Below, piece after piece: positions 18,590 to 30,426 of a stretch of DNA of 64,000 nucleotides. The stretch comes from Zonotrichia leucophrys gambelii (taxonomy: Eukaryota; Chordata; Aves; Passeriformes; Passerellidae). Under the pieces are notes generated by a model. The model searched no databases. It was given only the letters and a program-made list of their open reading frames with translations, and had not been told where the DNA came from. The stretch is taken from positions 4,833,501 to 4,897,500 of the forward strand of contig NC_088179.1 of the NCBI RefSeq assembly GCF_028769735.1, given 5' to 3'. Made by a program: the position numbers and the translations under genes. Each line of letters starts with the position of its first letter. The first letter of the stretch is position 1.

Positions 18590-19497
18590 AGCCGGGGCAG
18601 GACGGTCCGGATCCTGATGGACACGGGGTTGTTTGCCAGGAATCCAGCCCGGACGTGTCCGTGGCGGCACTGGGAGAGCGGAGCAGCCCAGCACCGGCAC
18701 CGCACCTGGGGCTGGCTCCGGAGCCGGTCCCTCATGGCCCGGGATAAAGCGGGGGATAAAGCGGCCCCACGGGACCGGGCACTGGGAGATAGGACCCCCC
18801 ATCCCCGGACACGGAGGTCCCCTGTACTTGCAGAGGTATCCCAGTCCCGGTGAGGGTCCTGGGATTTTTCCGCGGGGGATGGAGGAATGTTCCGGTCCCG
18901 TTTGGGAGGGTTCCAGGAGGGTTCCCAGTCCCTGGGGGTGGATCCGGCATGGGAGAGGGTCTTTTCCCCGGGACGGTCCAAGTGCCGGAGGGGAAGAGGC
19001 GAGTCCCGGTCCCAAGGAGAAGAGTCCCTGTTCTGGGAGCTGGGGGCCGTCCTTTTCCCGTGGGGGGATCCCAGTCCCGGCTGGACCCTTCCTTGGGCCA
19101 GGGGGGTCCGATCCCGGTCAGAGTCCCAGCCCCGGCCGGGAGGATCTCGATCCAAGGGGGTCTCGTTCCCGGGATTGCTGGGCCGGGTGGGTCCCGGTGC
19201 CGAGGGAGGTCCCGATCCCTGCTGGGGAATTCCCGGTGCTGGGGAGCGTCCTTTCCCCAGGGGCATCCCCGTGCCGGGGGGGTCCCTGTGCCGCTCGGGG
19301 GTCCCGATCCCGGTCGGGGGAGTCCCAGTGCTAGAGGGGTTCCCTGTGCAGGGGGGGAGGGGGTGCCAGTACCGGGGAATTCCCGGTGCTGGGGGGTCTC
19401 GATACCGCTCGGGGGATCCCGGTGCCGGTCAGGGGAGTCCCGGTGCTGGGGGATTCCCGGTGCCGGGGTTCCCCGGTGCCCGTCGGGGGTCCCGATG
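18590..19497. repeat. G/C-rich degenerate minisatellite in AMOTL2 intron 1
   Basis: Degenerate repetition of GATCCCGGTGCTGGGG / TTCCCGGTGCCGGGG-like units, about 25-40 bp apart, densest at 19080-19495. The segment keeps frames open on both strands, but the predicted peptides are Gly/Pro/Arg/Ser repeats with no domain, so it is not a gene. Confidence 0.75.
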
Positions 19498-19499
19498 GC

Positions 19500-19740
19500 A
19501 GAACTCACCGTGGCATGGCGGAGCGGAGCGGTGCTGCGGCGGCTCTGAGCGTCCCGGGGCCGCGAGGGCCGGGCCGGGCTCTGCTATGCCCGGAATGCGG
19601 GGCCGGTCCCGCCCCGCTCCGCCCCGGGGCCGCCGCCGGCGCAGCAGCGCGGCCGGGAGCGGGAGCGGCAGCTGCGGCCGGGGGGGCGGCTCTGCCCGCC
19701 AGCTGTCCCGGGCCGTAAATCTGCCCCAGCCTTTGTCTGC
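19500..19740 (-). promoter_or_regulatory. AMOTL2: AMOTL2 CpG-island promoter and probable non-coding first exon
   Basis: A very GC- and CpG-rich block lies upstream of the first coding exon. On the minus strand a consensus donor (CCACG then gtgagt, near 19509) would join a non-coding exon 1 to the acceptor at about 18558. No TATA box is apparent. A CpG-island start fits a broadly expressed gene. The exact start site cannot be read. Confidence 0.55.
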
Positions 19741-19794
19741 GGGGCCGGGGCAACCCCGAGCCTGCCGGCCCCATCTGCTCTGCCCCCTCGGGCC

Positions 19795-20140
19795 CCCCCT
19801 TCCCGCATCCCCCCTCTTCGCATCCCCCCTGCCTCGCATTCTGTCCTCGCATCCCCCCTCCTCTCATCCCCCTTCCTTGTGTCTCTCTCCTTGCATCCTC
19901 CTTCTCACATCCCCCCTTCACATCCCCCACCTCACACCCCTGTCCTCTCATTCCCCACCTCACATTCCTCCTCGTGTCTTCGTCCTCACATCCCCCTCCT
20001 CACATCCCCCTCCTTATGTCCCCCTCTTTGTATTTCACATCTCACTTCTTGCATCCCCCATCTCGCATCCCCCCTCCTTGCATCCCCTCTTCACATCCCT
20101 CTCCTTGCATTCCTCCCTCCCTGTGTCCTCCACCCTCACA
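19795..20140. repeat. CATCCCCCCTC-type pyrimidine-rich minisatellite
   Basis: Degenerate about 11-14-bp units (CATCCCCCCTCCT, CACATCCCCCTCCT, TTGCATCCTCC) directly upstream of the AMOTL2 CpG island. No convincing coding potential. Confidence 0.75.
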
Positions 20141-21023
20141 CCCCCTCTGTTTGGGGATGCCAGCTCCCTGTGGATGCAGCAATTCCGGCCAGCTCGTGTC
20201 TGCCTCGGCACCTTTGCGTGTCCCCTGCTGCTCTCCCAGCCTCGGTTTCCCCTTTTGGGCTCTGCCACCCCCTTCCCTGGGGGCACACAGGGATTCAGGG
20301 GCTGAACTCCCCCTTCAAAGCCCGCTGGCTCATCTCTGGGGGGACACTGAGCACCCCCAGCCCCAAAGCAGTGGAACACCAGCCCCATCCCAGCCCCAGG
20401 CTGCCGGTGCAGAGTCCAGAGGCCCCGAGAGAGACGGCAGATGGCCGGAGGGGAGGCGGCAGGGAGAGGCAGGTGCAGGGGAAAATTGCTTATTAGCTCC
20501 GGGACATTAAGCTCCCATTCTTTTGAGGGAGCTCAAAAAGCATCTTCTGACTGGCACAGAGCCGGGAGGCTGATCTGGGAGGGGGACATGGGGGTCTCCA
20601 GCCTCATCTCCTTGTTTTTCTGCTCCATCTCATGCTGGTATCACCCCCAAGGCACCCAGGGTGTAATAGCAGGCACAGGGCTGCAGGCACAGCTCACTAC
20701 CTCTGGGTTATCTCCCAAAAAATGGGGGGAAAATAAATCTCCAATGTGTAGCAGGCACCAGACTCAAAGGCAGGGGAGCATGGAAAGAAAATGCAGAGAA
20801 ATGGTCAGCACTTGGAAGAAGAGGAGCACCTGGAACCTCAAGAAACAGTTTTGCCAGTGACAAGTCAAATCCTCACGGATGAAGGTTGAAATGTGGGAAT
20901 TGGCACCCTGAAGCCCCAGTGAGGGTCTAGTTTGGTGTGGGGAGGAGACGAGAGCACAGCACCTGTCCCTTTGTCCCCAAGCATGAGCAGAGTCTGGAAA
21001 CACTGAGCTAGGCCCAGCACCTT

Positions 21024-21401
21024 GGGATGGATGGATGGATGGATGGATGGATGGATGGATGGATGGATGGATGGATGGACAGGACTTGGAGAAACGTGGT
21101 CTAGTGGAAGGTATCCCTGCCCCAGGCAGAGAGTGGAACAAGATGAGCTTTAAGGTCCTTTTTGACCTAAACCAGTCTGTGATTCTATGGATAAACAGAT
21201 GGATGGATGGATGGGTGATGGATGGATGGATGGATGATGGAGGGATGGAGGGATGGATGGATGGATGATGGATGGATGGATGGATGGATGGATGGATGGA
21301 TGGAGAGATGAATGGATGGATGGACGAGGGACAGATAGATGATGGATGGATGGATGGATGGATGGATGGATGGATGGATGGATGGATGAATGGATGGATG
21401 A
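21024..21401. repeat. (GGAT)n tetranucleotide arrays
   Basis: Two arrays (21024-21080 and 21197-21401) of GGAT/ATGG with a few GGATGAT and GGAGGGAT variants, separated by a CR1 3' end. Confidence 0.95.
21081..21190 (+). mobile_element. CR1 LINE 3' end between GGAT arrays
   Basis: GGTCTAGTGGAAGGTATCCC ... TTTAAGGTCCTTTTTGACCT ... CTGTGATTCTATGG. GGAT tetranucleotide arrays flank it directly on both sides. Confidence 0.8.
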
Positions 21402-22756
21402 TGCACCACTCAAATACACCAAGCCCAGCAGCAGCATCTCCAAAAGGACCCAGCAGTGGCTCTGCTCTGCTCTTTCCTGGATGGATGGGGCTCCCACCTG
21501 AGCTCCAAGGGAGTACCCCAGCTCCCCCAGCACCCAGCGTTCCTCTCCTGGCTTGTCCCCTTGGCCTTATCCATGTCTGTGTCACCCTGCTTCCCTTCCT
21601 ATCCTAACACTGCTCTATTTCTGGCAGCAGGAAACCCCTCCTGGGCTGATAACACTCTTTGAAAAGTGATCTGAAGAGTTTCCTCTCCTTCTTTCTAATA
21701 CTGGAGGTAAGAAAAGCCTTAACCTTTTGGTTTTCCCAGGAGAAGGTGAAACAGCAGCCGGCCCTGGGGGCAGTGGTGGGGGCACCTTTGGGTGCCTGCA
21801 GGGACCCTGTTCCCAGGTGGAGCATCCCGGAGGATGGGGCAGGACCTCGGGGATGTGGCTGGAGGCAGCGCAGGTGCCGCGGTGTCCCAGGCTGGGCGGG
21901 GTGACACACGGCTCCGCAATGCCAGACCCTCCCACTGACCTCAGCCCAGCCTTATCGCCGAGGCGGTGGAGCCGGGAGAGGGAGCCAAGAAAATACTCGT
22001 GGGATGAGATCACCTCGGCTGTCTTCAGGCTCCCAAAGTGCCTCAGCCCTCGGCCGTGCTGAGCCTGGAAAACTGGGGCATTGTGGGCAGAGGAAGGTGC
22101 CTGGCATGGAAGGGAGGTTTGCAGCCTCAGCACATCTCCCGGGGAGATGGTGACACTGATGACGGCATCCCATGACCACTGAGCCCCAGTGACAGTGTCC
22201 TGTGACCATGCTGAACCCCTCAAACCTCTCCACGGCAATCTTCCTGCTAAAGCTCCCTCCAGGTACCTGCTTCTTGTGTCCCAAACTCTGGATTCAGAGT
22301 GCAGCCAGGAGTTGGAGTTCAAGGAATTGCACAAGTGATGTTTCCCCATGCTAGGATTCCCCAGGCTGCCCCCAAAGGGAATTTCATCCCCACGGGGAGG
22401 GAGCCAAGGCAGCACCCCAGCCCTTCCCTGCTCCCACCATCCCATCCAGAGAGACCCTGTCCTCATGGAGAGACCCCCACAAACTGCCAGGCCTGAAGCC
22501 AACTCATCCTCCCTGTCCTCTCTCTGAAATCTGCATCATTTTGGGGTGTCCAGGTCTGATTCCCCCTGGGAATGTGTGACCTGGGGTGCTGCTGTGCAGC
22601 AGGGTGAATTCCCTCCCCAAAACCCCAACAGGGAACACTCCTCAACATAACTGGAAAAGGCATGGGTGGGATTGGGATGCTCCTGGTTGTGCCAAATCCC
22701 CTCATTCTGCTTTGTGCTTTGTGGCTGATATGGCTCTTCCTCGGTGGAGGAAGGAG

Positions 22757-22905
22757 TGGAAAGATCCCTCTCCACCCAGAGGAAAGGGAAGCAATGGAAA
22801 GATCCCTGTCCACCATGGGGAAAGGGAAGGAATGGAAAGATCCCTGTCCACCCAGGGGAAAGGGAAGGAATGGAAAGATCCTTCTCCATCACAGGAAAAC
22901 CTTGT
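22757..22905. repeat. 38-bp minisatellite
   Basis: Four units starting GGAAAGATCCCT(G/C)TCCACC at 22757, 22796, 22834 and 22872, each ending in GGGGAAAGGGAAGGAAT-like sequence. Confidence 0.9.
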
Positions 22906-24089
22906 TAGCCTTGGTGGGGACACAGCTGGAGCAATGAGGCGACCAGGACTGATCCCATCTGAAAGAGCAGCCATCCCCAAGACATTAATCCACCACTGTT
23001 CCCATCACTCTGGGCACAGCCAGCTCCTCCACACCTCAGGTGTCTCTCCCAGGATCAGACCCCTGAGATTCCCCTTTTTTCAGGGGGATGCTGGATCTAT
23101 CCCAGGTAAGGATCACAGAAAGTTGGAGTGCTCCTGTTTCCCCCCACCACTTTCTCCTGGGTCCTCTCCTCTTCTGTAGCTGATCTAAAGTTCCCATATG
23201 GATAACCCAGGGCACATCCCCACCCCCAGGACCTCCTGCCACAGTTCTACATCAATCAAACACTCAGGGAGGTGATGCCAAAGCCCCTTCTTAGGAATTT
23301 TAAAAGGGAAAAATGTGGCTGAAAACAGGGCCAGGACCCTCCTGTTTCTCATCTCCCCTGCATTTTAATGCCCCTGAGTCATTTCCATTCCTGGATGTTA
23401 AATTGTTCTTTTCTGCTTTCCTTTATTCCCCTGTTTCCTGCGAGGGGTTTGTTCCTGACCTGCCAGCCCCAGTGGGACCTGGTCCAGGGGACGCTGAGGA
23501 GATGCCAGCAGGGACAAAGGTGAAGCCAGGAGCCACCAGCCCCAGGGGACAGCCCTGCATTTCCATAGCAAAGCCCCTCACTGTTGTTTCGCCGCCTTTG
23601 AGGAATTTTCTCTTTTTCCTGAGAAATTCAAAGGGCTGGGTGTGATTTCCTGCCCACCTGGGGAGGCTCCACCTCCTGTCCCGGAGCTCGGTGGGGATGT
23701 GGGGGGACACAGAGACACCAGGGAAGTGTCACAGTGCCACCAGCAGCACCTCCTCGCTGATCCCATCTGCCCACCTGAGTCTGGAGCACATCCAGGTGGA
23801 TGCGTGGGTCTGTGCCCCCTCCCTGGGGCCATGGGGGGGATCTGCACCCCAATTTGGAGCCACCCCTTGCAAAAGGAGGGGGCAGAACTCTCGGGTCTGT
23901 TAATATGCCTGTTAATATTCTCTGCCCTGAGATGTGCAGGGTGTCTCTGCTTCAGCCCGCACAACTCAAGAATGGGTCTGGACTCTTCACTTTTTGGTCT
24001 TGAGGTTGTTTATTAATTCTTATCTATAAAATTTTATTTCTGCCCAGCCAAGATCTGCTCAGCAGGGCAGCCACAGGCACTCTGGCCAC

Positions 24090-25145
24090 CCTTCCCAGTC
24101 CAGCCAAGCTGGGAAGGTTTGGCTGGGACAAATCTCCTCCTTCCCAGCTCAGCCAAAGTGAGAAGATCTGGTTGGAATTAACATCCTCCTTCTCAGCCCA
24201 GCCAAGGTGAGAAGGTTTGGTTGGGACAAATCTCTCTTGTCCCAGCCCAGCCAAGTTGGGAAGGCTTGGCTGGGACAAATCTCCTTTGTCCTAGCTCAGC
24301 CAAACTGGAAAAGTTTGGTTGAAATAAACATCTCCCCTCCCAGCCCAACCGAGTTGGGAATGCTTGGTTGGGACAAATCTCTCTTTTCCCAGCACAGCCC
24401 AGGTGGGAAGGTTTGGTTGGGACAAATCTCTCTTTTTCCAGCTCAGCCAAAATGGAAAGGCTTGGTTGGAATAAATATCCTCTTTCCCAGCCAAGATGGA
24501 AAGGTTTGGTTGGGACAAATCTCTCTTTTCCCAGCCCAGCCAAGGTGGGAAGGTTTGGTTGGAATAAACATCCTCATGCCCAGCCAAGGTGGGAAGATTT
24601 GGTGGGAATAAGCATCCTCCTTTCCAGCTCAGCAAAAGTGAAAAGGTTTGGTTGGAACAAATGTCCTCCTTCCCAGCCCAGCCAAGCTGGGAATGTTTGG
24701 CTGGGACAAATCTCCTTCCCAGCTCAGCCAAAATGGAAAGGTTTGCTTGGAATAAATGTCCTCGTTCCCAGTCCAGCCAAAGTGAGAAGATTTGGTTGGA
24801 ATTAACATCCTCCTTTCCAGCTCAGCCAAGCTGGGAAGGTTTGGTTGGAATAAACATCTCCTTTCTCAGCTCAGCCAAAATGGAAAGGTTTGGTCCGAAT
24901 AAACGTCCCCCTTCCCAGTCCAGCCAAAGTGAGAACGCTTGGTTGGGACTCATCTCTCTCTTTTCCCAGTCCAGCCGAGGTGGGAAGGTTTGGTTGGGAC
25001 AAATCTCTCTTTTTCCAGCTCAGCCAAAATGGAAAGGCTTGGTTGGAATAAATATCCTCCTTCCCAGCCAAGATGGAAAGGTTTGGTTGGGACAAATCTC
25101 TCTTTTCCCAGCCCAGCCAAGGTGGAAAGGCCTGGCTGGCCATGG
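24090..25145. repeat. ~49-bp minisatellite, about 21 copies
   Basis: Tandem units of 43-51 bp with the core AAGGTTTGGTTGGGACAAAT, then CTCTCTTTTCCCAGC and CCAGCCAAGGTGGG. Two subtypes (GGGACAAATCT and GGAATAAACATCC) alternate in part. Long frames are open on both strands but encode only the 16-17-residue repeat; I do not regard it as a gene. Confidence 0.93.
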
Positions 25146-26253
25146 AGCGATTCCCTCCGAGTGGAGCCGCGTGTTTTATCCCGATGATACAATAGAAAAT
25201 GCCTGTGAAGTCCCGGCCCTCTGGAGCATTTCCTTAGCTCTCTGGAATTTCCGTTTGGTCCTTCCTCTCCCAGGCTCTTACCGAAAGCCGATGTCACCGC
25301 ACGGCTCTGGAGAGCAGCCAGCCCCGGGGTCCCTGCCCAGGTCCCCACCACCGTGCTGGGCCTTTGCAAGGAGCTCCTGGAGGGTGTCAGCCCCGTCGTG
25401 CCCCTTGATTAATCACCAAAGGCCACTCTGCCAATCAAGGAAAGATTTACAAGGCAGGCAGGAAGCTCTTGTTTTTACAGGAGTGCCTCAAACACACGCA
25501 CACAGTAGGAAAAGCAAACATTCCAGGCATACCAAGGGATCCACGGGATAAAAATTCCCCAAACAGCCCAGATTAAGATACTTGGCTGCACATGGAAACA
25601 CTAAAACCTGGGCTCAAGGATTTAATTGTCTTATTTAGCAGCGAGCGCTGTGGAACAACCTGAGTGGCCTGGGAACAGCCAGCCCTGGGGGGCAGGGAGT
25701 GGGGTCACTGGTGCTGCCCTCCCTACAATAAAGGTCAGGGCTGGCCCCCTCCCCTCTCCCAGCTCCATATGGTCGCCAGAGCCTTGTGGCAGAGTTTAAA
25801 GCGAGTTTTTCCTTTGGAAAGGCTCAGCCCAGCTCCTGGGTGAGTCAGGCAGGGTCGCTCTGAATCAACAGAGAGCTGAATCCCAGCACAGGGGAGCAGG
25901 GGGAGCCTCTGCTCCAGCTCCAGCCCCGACACCCCCGGGCTCAGAGGGGTGCTCATGGTGCTGTGTCCATCCCTGCCAGCTCCCATCCTGCCCTGAAGGC
26001 TCTGGAGTCAGGGGGAACACTCCCATCTTCTCCAGTCCCACGTCTCAGCCCAGGAGAAGCCACAACTTTGCTGTCTGACAGTGACATTTTGGTGTATGGA
26101 TTTTACAGGGCCATGAGAAAGACTGAAGGGAACTGCTATCCCTGGAAGTGTCCAAAGCCAGGCTGGATGGGGCTCTGGACAGCCTCTTCTGGGGCATGGT
26201 GTCCTGTCCCTGCAGGGTGAGAGAGCAAGAGGGCTCAGACATTGTTGTGAGCT

Positions 26254-26465
26254 GGAAATATCCTCCCTCTGGAAGGGCTGGGGGCTCCCAAATATCCTCC
26301 TTATGAAAGGGTTGGGGGCTCCCAAATATCCTCCCTCTGAAAGGCTGGGGGCTCCCAAATATCCTCCCTCTGGAAGGGTATAAAGGCTCCCAAATATCCT
26401 CCCTCTGGAAGAGTATAAAGGCTCCCAAATATTCTCCCTCTGGAAGGGTACAAAGGCTCCTCTCT
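26254..26465. repeat. ~35-bp minisatellite, six copies
   Basis: Units beginning AAATATCCTCCCTCTGGAAG near 26256, 26290, 26324, 26356, 26392 and 26427, each followed by GGGGGCTCCC or TATAAAGGCTCCC. Confidence 0.92.
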
Positions 26466-26682
26466 CATCTTTCTGCAAACCACAGCACAGAGAGTGGAAC
26501 TGGACCTCACCTGTTACAAATGGTTTGTCCACTTCTGCTCCAAATCCAGCTGCCAGTGGTTTGTCCCTGCAGGATGCTCTGTTTGCACTCATGGATGGTT
26601 TCTGGAAGAGCAGAGGGACTGGCAGGGAAATAAATCACCTGGTGAAAATGGGAGTTAAAGGGAAGCCTGTGCTTGAGATCAC

Positions 26683-26860
26683 AGAATCATGGAATGTTTG
26701 GGGTTAGAAGGGGCCTTAAAGCCCATCCAGTTCCACCTCCTGCCATGGCAGGGACACTTTCCACTGTCCCAGGTTGCTCCAAGCCTTGTCCAACCTGGCC
26801 TTGGACACTTCCAGGGATAGGGCAGCCACAAATTCCTCAGGCTACCTGCTCCTTATCCCG
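26683..26860 (-). mobile_element. CR1 LINE fragment
   Basis: Plus strand reads ATCACAGAATCATGGAATG, GCCTTAAAGCCCATCCAG and GGTTGCTCCAAGCCTTGTCC: the reverse complement of the CR1 3' end. Confidence 0.88.
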
Positions 26861-27715
26861 AAGTGCAGCCCATGAGTGGAGCTGCCTGCCCCAAAATCTC
26901 ACCCCAGCCCCTCTCCTGCTGCCCAAGCTTTCCCAGAGTTCCCCATGGCTGTGGGGATGCTCCATGGGATACAGGAGTGGGATCATGGCTTGCATTGCAG
27001 CACATCATGTCATTCCTGAGCAGCTCCTTGTGCTCCTCCTCTCTTTCCCCTGCTCATCACCAGCAGCAGTCCAGGACCAGCTCATGGCTGGGGCGTGGAT
27101 GCAGCCTTCAGCAATTGGTTTTGCCCCACTGGCTTTTATGTGGATGGTTTCAGCATTCTCTGAACACTGCCAGGGCTGTTTTGAGTGTGCAGCCCTTTCC
27201 CAGAAGCCAGCACCTTCCCTTTCCAGGGCTTTTCCAAGTGCTCTGAGGCTTCCAGCCTGGCAACTCCCATCTGAAGTCACTGGAGAAGCCATCCCAAGGA
27301 AGATGAGCACCACTCACCAGGGATCCAGCAGCTGCTGGTGGAACAGCATAGAGAGTAGCAGGTCTGGAAGCAAGTGTTGGCAAGGACAATCCCTTGGGTC
27401 AGGGATAAACTCCCTGGAGTGTGGGGTTCAGGAGAGCTGGTGTCAGGAGGGCCATTGCTGTCACCCAGCCTGGACACTGGGCAGGATGGAGGAGTCTGTC
27501 TTCACAGCAGGAGAATTCCAAGGGCTCCCAGTTCTGAGTGGAGATGCCTTTGGGATCTTCCAGGAGATCTCTGGCATCCTGGGCATCTTCTGCCTCCTGG
27601 CTGGGAGGGCCTGGGAGTGGCAGGTGGGAAATACTGGGGCAGGTGGAACTTCCATCCCATTCCATCCTCAGAATGGGGTTGGGAGGCCTGCCCAGGCTGC
27701 TTCAGCTGCCCTCTG

Positions 27716-27836
27716 TCCTGCCTTGCCTTTCTTTACTTTACCTTCCCATTCCTCCCCATCCTCTGCCTTTCTTTCCCTTGTTTTCCATTCTCTTACCTTG
27801 CCGTCCCTTCCCTTCCCTTCCCTTCCCTTCCCTCCA
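27716..27836. repeat. Pyrimidine-rich CTTCC/CCTTT stretch
   Basis: About 120 bp of mixed CTTTCC, CCTTCCC units, ending in a short CCCTT array (27803-27832). Confidence 0.8.
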
Positions 27837-29244
27837 AGTTAACCCCCTGCCCTGCAGGCACAGCTGTTCCACCTGCACTCACGTAAAATAAAGGGATTTA
27901 AAAGACAGATTAAGCCTATTTACCTGTGTATCACTAAAATCACCTGTGTGCCTAGAACCACCCACCACTTCCCAAATTACCTCCCCAGTGGAATTACTTT
28001 GTTATCCCAATAATTTGAAACACCAGGTACTGGAACCCCACTGCTGCCACATGGAAGCTGCACTGAAGGTAGGGAGGCTTTGAGCAATGCATAAATAACG
28101 AGCCATCATTAATAAATATTTATGGAAATTCTCTGCTCCCCCTCTGCTGTAGGAGATGGGACAGATGTGATCCAGGTCTGTTGAGCAGCCAGGAACTGGA
28201 TTTTGGTTTGCGTGCATCAAATATCATCACTTTGAGTCACAACACGTCAGTGCTCTGAGCAAGATGCTCAGGGGCAGAATTGGGATGAAGTCATGGAGGG
28301 AACCAGCAGCTGCAAAAATACAGGGATTGGGAAACACAGCCGACGTCAAACTGCTCTGGGAAGGCATGGCAGGAATTACAACACAGGCACTCCTGGTGTT
28401 TTTTGGGGGAAAAAATAAAAAGGGGGGACTTTTGCTGCACGGAAAGCAATAAAAGAAGAAAGAAAAGAAGTAAGTTCTCTCAGTCTGGTGGCGTTGTTTT
28501 AATTAAAGTTTAATTTATTCATGTGTTTGGTTATTGGTGTTTCAGAGACTGTGATAGTCTGCACATCAACACTGTGGAAGAGAGAACCAGCTCATGTAAT
28601 TTCACATTCGTTATCCTGTGTTTGGGATAAACTCATTCCAGCTGCACAGGTTACAGGGACGTGGATGTGCACTGATCCCTCCCACCCACGGACCTCACGA
28701 AAATCCAATCACAGGCGTTAAAAACAATTTGTCAGCCCTAAAATCTTTCTCCTTCCACTGTCCCGGGAGGATGAGGAAGGGATTGAGGGCGGCTCTGCAG
28801 GTCCTGCGTGGGGCTGCCGTGCCCTCTGCTGGGCTCCGCATCCAGGCTCAGCCTCCTGAAAATTAAACCCCCAAAATAACCAGGAAGGTCTGTTTAATTG
28901 TGAAAAAACGCATTTTTCACATTAATTAACGCAGACGCCACCCTCGCTTAGATTCCCTGCGGAACCTCCTGCGGGCAGAGCTGCCCCAAAACTCTTCAAT
29001 CTGCCCCTTTTCCTCCCTGCTTTCTTTCAAATAGGCTTTTTGCTCCTGAGAAAAATGCTGGAACCAGCTTGCAGCCAACAGGAAAAGCATTAAAAACCCC
29101 TTTTGCCACCGAAATTCGGAAATAAAACTAATCACCATCGCAGTATTAAGGAGCAAGCATTATTGCGCGGCTGGCTCAAGTTGCTACACGCGTTTGTTAG
29201 CCAGGAGATACCAATTTATCAGCAAAGTGTTGCACATTCCCGGG

Positions 29245-29780
29245 CGATTTGTTACTTTTAGGGCCCCTTAACTGGGTTGGGCTCCCAAAAAGGTTCCTTC
29301 TCCGTGATGGGCAGCACAGGGACCATTGGCGCCCCATCATCGGGAATGACCCAGCTGCGCCGTTCCCGGGGCGCCGCCCGCACCTCGCGCTGGAAGCCGC
29401 GGCTCGAGCCGCTCGGTCGCGGGTCAGTCGCGACAGCAGCAGCGGGCGAGGGCGATGCCGAGCAGCGGGACTCACGGATGTGAGCCCAGCGCCGCTCGGT
29501 GAGCGCCGGGGAGGGGATTCCGCAGTGGGGGCACACAGGGGCCAGTCCCTGCTTTGCCTGGTATGCCGGGGGTTCTGCCGCTCGGGAAAGCACCAGAGCT
29601 CCGGGAAATGGCCAGCGAGTCCCAGCGCCCCACAGGGACCCGCGGCGAGTCGCCACCAAAACCCGAGGGCCGAGTGCCGGAGCAGGGAAAGCTGAGTGTG
29701 CCAGGGCAGAAACTCCTGATCCCGCAGTGGGACAAAGCTCTCGACTCTCTGAGTAGGGAAACCTCTTGCCTCTAGGAGAG
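29245..29780. other. Orphan CpG-rich segment
   Basis: A 0.5-kb block, rich in CpG compared with the DNA on its left, with open frames on both strands and a donor-like CTCGgtgagc near 29497 (plus). I recognise no protein. It could be an upstream alternative first exon of SENP2, a divergent non-coding transcript start, or unique GC-rich sequence. Confidence 0.35.
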
Positions 29781-29929
29781 GGCAAAGCCCTGACCCAGCC
29801 GTGGTAACGCTGGGGGAGAGAAAACGGGGCAGGAGCAGAATGGGCAGAAATGGCCCAAATTGTGGCCAGGGAGTGTTGTAGAACACGCGCGCACGTGGCT
29901 CCGGGAGGGGCGGGGCGAGGCCAACAGGG

Positions 29930-30426
29930 GGGGGCGTGTGTGATGTGGGCGGGTCCACCAGGGGATGTGGGCGGGTCAGGCAGGACTGTGGGAGGAGCTG
30001 TCGGGGGCGGGGCGTGTGTGTCTTTGGGCGGAGCCATAAGGAAAGTGGGTGGGGCATTTGTGGCCGTGGGTGGGGCGTTTGTGGCTGTGGGCGGGTCCAT
30101 CAGGGCTGTGGGCAGGGGGCCATAAGTATTATGGGCGGGCGTGGGTGGCTATGGGCGGGAGTGGGTGGCTGTGGGCGGGTCCATTTGGGCTGTGGGCGGG
30201 TCCTTCAGGGCTGTGGGCGGGGCGTGTGTGGCTGTGGGCAGGTCCATCAGGACTGTGGGCGCGGTGTGTGGGGCTGTGGGCGGGTGCATCAGGGCAGTGA
30301 GCGGGGCGTGTGTGTCTGTGGGCGGCTCCATCCGGTTTATGGGCGGGGCCCCGTGTGTCCGCGGGCGGGGCGTGGCCGCCGTTGGCGGCGCGGGGCGGGG
30401 CCCGGCGCCGGAAGTGCGCGCGGTCC
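29930..30426 (+). promoter_or_regulatory. SENP2: SENP2 CpG/GC-box promoter
   Basis: This GC- and CpG-rich block directly precedes the SENP2 ATG. It contains many GGGCGG GC boxes (Sp1/KLF type), most of them inside a minisatellite, and an ETS-type site CCGGAAGTG at 30408-30416, only 11 bp before the ATG. No TATA box is visible. This looks like a housekeeping-type start with very short 5' UTRs. Function is inferred from motifs only. Confidence 0.6.
29935..30355. repeat. GC-box minisatellite upstream of SENP2
   Basis: About 15 degenerate copies of a unit resembling GCTGTGGGCGGGTCCATCAG, about 21-30 bp long, alternating with GGGGCGTGTGTGGCTGTGG. Nearly every copy carries GGGCGG. It lies immediately 5' of the SENP2 first exon. 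Confidence 0.85.

Larger units (their letters stand above)
20141..29244. other. AMOTL2-SENP2 divergent intergenic interval
   Basis: Apart from the arrays and CR1 fragments listed separately, unique sequence with no exon I can support. Possible regulatory-looking AT-rich patches are 28075-28130 (AATAAATATTTATGG) and 28860-29160. These are guesses from composition only. Confidence 0.45.

Noticed and set aside
18529..19508. Minus-strand Pro/Gly/Arg frames upstream of AMOTL2 as an N-terminal extension
   Set aside because: The acceptor near 18558 and the conserved MRTAEDS start show that translation begins at 18468. The upstream peptides are repeat-derived.
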